Shown here in pieces: positions 32,201-33,525 of a stretch of 33,525 nucleotides of DNA. Made by a program: the position numbers and the translations under genes. Positions within the stretch are counted from its first letter, which is position 1. Each line of letters starts with the position of its first letter. The stretch lies in the NCBI GenBank assembly GCA_947379895.1, contig CANCPA010000030.1, forward strand, positions 1 to 33,525. Reading direction: 5' to 3'. Source of the stretch: Chitinophagaceae bacterium (lineage in GTDB: Bacteria; Bacteroidota; Bacteroidia; Chitinophagales; Chitinophagaceae). Under the pieces are notes generated by a model. It worked only from the letters and a program-made list of their open reading frames with translations. It searched no databases and was not told the DNA's origin.

Positions 32201-33525
32201 AGAAGTAGGTGAAATTGAACTGATTGTTGGGCTTGGCAAATAGGTAAATCCTGCTAAAGAAGTACTTCCTCCAGAAGTTACAACTCTAACACTTCCACTT
32301 GTCCCTGTATTAACAACAGCAGTTATTTGTGTAGAACTATTTACTGTAAATGATTTAGCTGCTGTACCTCCAAAAGATACACCCGTAACGCCAGAGAAAT
32401 TAGTACCAGTTATAACCACAGAACTATCTGTTCCAGCAGAAGTTGGGGTAAATGAACTTACGGTAGGGCTAGGTAAAAAGGTAAAACCCGACTTTGTACC
32501 TGTACCTCCAGATGTAACAACGCTTACAATACCAGTTGTACCCGTATTTACTACAGCAGTTATTTGGGTCGAACTATTGACTGTAAAAGATTTTGCTGCT
32601 GTGCCACCAAAAAATACGCCAGTTACTCCAGAATAATTTGTTCCTGTTATTACAACAGAACTATCTGTTCCTGCTGATGTTGGTGTGAAAGTACTAACAG
32701 TAGGGCTAGGTAAAAAAGTGAAACCTGAAAACGTGGTTGTTCCGACAGGTGTAACAGTAGTGAGTGAAATATAACCCAATCCTGTAGTTGTGCCTGATGC
32801 GACTTTTGCTTTTATTTGGGTAGGTTTTCCACTACTATCTGTAATAATTGCGGCAGTACCACCTACTCCTGTACTTGACGTGCCAAATTTAATAGATGAG
32901 ATATTGGCAAGATTCGTTCCTGTAATCGTTATGATACTGTCTTGACCTGCCGAAGTTGGAGAAAAACCAGTAATTGCAGTACAAGCAAACGAACTGCTAG
33001 TCGTTAATGTTAACCCCGCAGCTACTACCGTTATTACGCCTGATCCAGATGCACTAGTTCCAACAGTTATAGGAATTGAGGACGCTGTTACAGATCCAAT
33101 AGTCGCACTAACCCCACCGCATGTTACACTTGCCACGAGAGATGTACCTAAATTAGTTAGACCTGTGCCTGTTATTGTTACTGATGAACCAGAAAATCCT
33201 GAAGTAGGTGAGCAGGTTGTAACTGTAGGGGCTGTAACTATAGAGAAACCATTTTTTGTACCAGTTCCTGAATTCGTTACTGCAACAAAACCAGAACCAG
33301 TTGTAGTACCAGTATTTACAACTGCTGTTATTTGTGTACTACTATTGACAGTAAATGAAGCGGCTGCTGTTCCTCCAGTTCCATTGCTTGCAGTTCCAAA
33401 TTTCACTGCTGATGCACCTGTAAAATTGGTTCCAGTAATCACAACTGTTCCCCCAACAGCAACTCTTGTGGGGGAGAAGGCAGTAACTGTTGGAGCCTGT
33501 GAGTAAACTTGATTTCCCCATAAGG
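29264..33525 (-). CDS. Giant T9SS-sorted protein with eight IPT/TIG domains (5' end outside)
   Basis: The frame is open to the right edge. A GTG at 33442 could be taken as start, but the 27 residues before it read LWGNQVYSQAPTVTAFSPT, the end of a signal peptide (cleavage near VYS-QAP) running straight into the first TIG domain, so only ~15-20 residues are missing. Eight IPT/TIG domains of ~78-90 residues follow (each opening P.V..F.PTSA...(S/T)V.ITGTNF and ending (S/T)GGT.T..GF(T/S)(F/Y)L); domains 4 and 5 are almost identical. Next come a WTGSTSADWSDPTNW beta-sandwich/solenoid region, a long domain with GYRLLARGNRSYN, a fibronectin-like segment (LTVTENNEHLFLSWN) and a T9SS type A domain (LSVYPNPIIGSSFKV). 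It is an outer-surface adhesin or matrix protein. It heads the operon containing the PID-CTERM and exosortase genes. Confidence 0.9.
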   Translation of the reverse strand, partial: LWGNQVYSQAPTVTAFSPTRVAVGGTVVITGTNFTGASAVKFGTASNGTGGTAAASFTVNSSTQITAVVNTGTTTGSGFVAVTNSGTGTKNGFSIVTAPTVTTCSPTSGFSGSSVTITGTGLTNLGTSLVASVTCGGVSATIGSVTASSIPITVGTSASGSGVITVVAAGLTLTTSSSFACTAITGFSPTSAGQDSIITITGTNLANISSIKFGTSSTGVGGTAAIITDSSGKPTQIKAKVASGTTTGLGYISLTTVTPVGTTTFSGFTFLPSPTVSTFTPTSAGTDSSVVITGTNYSGVTGVFFGGTAAKSFTVNSSTQITAVVNTGTTGIVSVVTSGGTGTKSGFTFLPSPTVSSFTPTSAGTDSSVVITGTNFSGVTGVSFGGTAAKSFTVNSSTQITAVVNTGTSGSVRVVTSGGSTSLAGFTYLPSPTISSISPTSTNSGSSVIITGTNFNGVTAVFFGGTTAASFTVNSSTQITATVGSGSSGDVSVVSTGGTGTLTSAFTFIPVPIVSSFSPTSASTGATVTITGSGFKAGGVSIVSAVSFGGTAAASFSVINATTIDALVAAGSTGSVSVTTTGGTDSHGGFTYLSVPVISSLSTPTTFGGDTITITGSNFSGATDVQFGGISAVGFSVASGTSMTAAVPSGIVGATDVTVISPAGTSNTFSITINNKWTGSTSADWSDPTNWTAGSVPGTEVAFIPSGITPSPALSTDTYIYDLINNGTLSINGHTLFMETSSGGSGTFIGSSTSILQMDCNDTLYFSPGNNSLLHLIVNSSNVTLGNSLDLYGVLYSITGTLTTNGFLTLKNTSTSQNAMVAAVGGSITGTVTTERYISQHVFRPFIDVCPIVASAGSVFNNWQEGGVYNNGYGILITGVKDTVHTQNWVSTKGFDVSYSGSGSMQTFPGGVWTYPTNTKTMNLDPAMGYRLLARGNRSYNIYTTPQPAAMNSDLTLRTTGNLVIGDVTFATGGTSSTGGFSSGYGLNGGTSAFSFIGNPYASTVSWSSICSHGSTQGVQPYYYYLDPNVRDGSNASTYINYNYVSGTNSNGSSSIADDIQPGMAFFIQQDGSGTSPQILFQEADKTAGNSPLTVFGTKTPVNKLGINLWKGGRSIDGAVAVFKAGFTKGIGKEDSRKLMNTGESITFSESGSQLCIDGMDMPTINDTIKLQLSKMVAKTNYQLKLNGFVFNGSGMNAFVKDKYLNNVTKVSSDSTVINFTTSTDSATYFNRFNIYFAPYILPISNINLTVTENNEHLFLSWNVPSANNIFSFTIQRSANGKDFVNLETVGSSITSYTDLTNLSGAVYYRIRVINNNDEVTYSDAVSISSNSIKNNLSVYPNPIIGSSFKVELYNTTQGKYTLQLLNSLGQKIISQEIIHAGGKLLKTISSDRLITSGIYTLKLTSSNGESFQKNVSFK

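Noticed and set aside
33440-33442. GTG at 33442 as the start of the TIG protein
   Set aside because: The frame continues to the window edge and encodes a signal-peptide end and the first half of TIG domain 1.
31500-33506. Several long + strand reading frames opposite the TIG-domain gene
   Set aside because: They are low-complexity Val/Pro/Thr-rich mirrors of repeated TIG DNA; the - strand frame has domains, a sorting signal and operon context.

Overview
The window is AT-rich and comes from a Bacteroidota bacterium with a type IX secretion system (T9SS). This is shown by several C-terminal T9SS sorting domains (YPNP-type), Bacteroidota -7 boxes (TAnnTTTG), weak Shine-Dalgarno signals and typical Bacteroidota families (GHL10/DUF187, DUF1961, exosortase with PID-CTERM). 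A free-living Chitinophagales or Sphingobacteriales member is plausible. I could not test the assignment.

Region 1 (1-14769, all + strand) is a polysaccharide-utilisation locus for a uronic-acid-containing, probably sulfated and esterified glycan. In order it holds: the end of an S1 sulfatase, a secreted esterase-like hydrolase, a T9SS-sorted beta-helix protein, a complete iduronate-2-sulfatase-like sulfatase, a DUF1961 protein, an exported RidA-like lipoprotein, an alginate_lyase-fold (PL38-like) enzyme, a second esterase-like hydrolase, two PL6 lyases (one T9SS-sorted) and a GH88 unsaturated uronyl hydrolase. The logic is that sulfatases and esterases strip substituents, the lyases cut by beta-elimination, and GH88 removes the unsaturated uronic acid. 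No SusC/SusD pair is in view. The gaps carry three kinds of repeats: a 42-bp (2 x 21) palindromic array, REP-like palindromes and degenerate ACACAAAG...CTTTGTGGT elements.

Region 2 (14770-24480) is mixed: a probably well-expressed T9SS-sorted beta-solenoid surface protein with a long leader and a clear terminator, pyrF, a type-2 malate/lactate dehydrogenase, a membrane-anchored GH25 lysozyme (- strand), a radical SAM/SPASM protein, a MarR regulator and a GHL10 glycosidase-like protein ending at a strong terminator.

Region 3 (24481-27895) starts with an 800-base gap holding an unusual 21-bp-periodic array of about 13 degenerate units. A heparinase II/III-like lyase follows and ends at a terminator shared with the opposite strand.

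Region 4 (27884-33525, - strand) is an exosortase locus. A giant eight-TIG-domain T9SS-sorted protein, whose signal peptide is cut by the window edge, is followed after 14 bases by a small Gly-rich PID-CTERM protein. A terminator-like hairpin comes next, then an exosortase with the Cys/Arg/His triad, then a small multi-pass membrane protein.

The most unusual signals are the three separate 21-bp-period palindromic arrays and the exosortase locus embedded with a T9SS substrate. No tRNA, rRNA, insertion sequence or CRISPR array was recognised.
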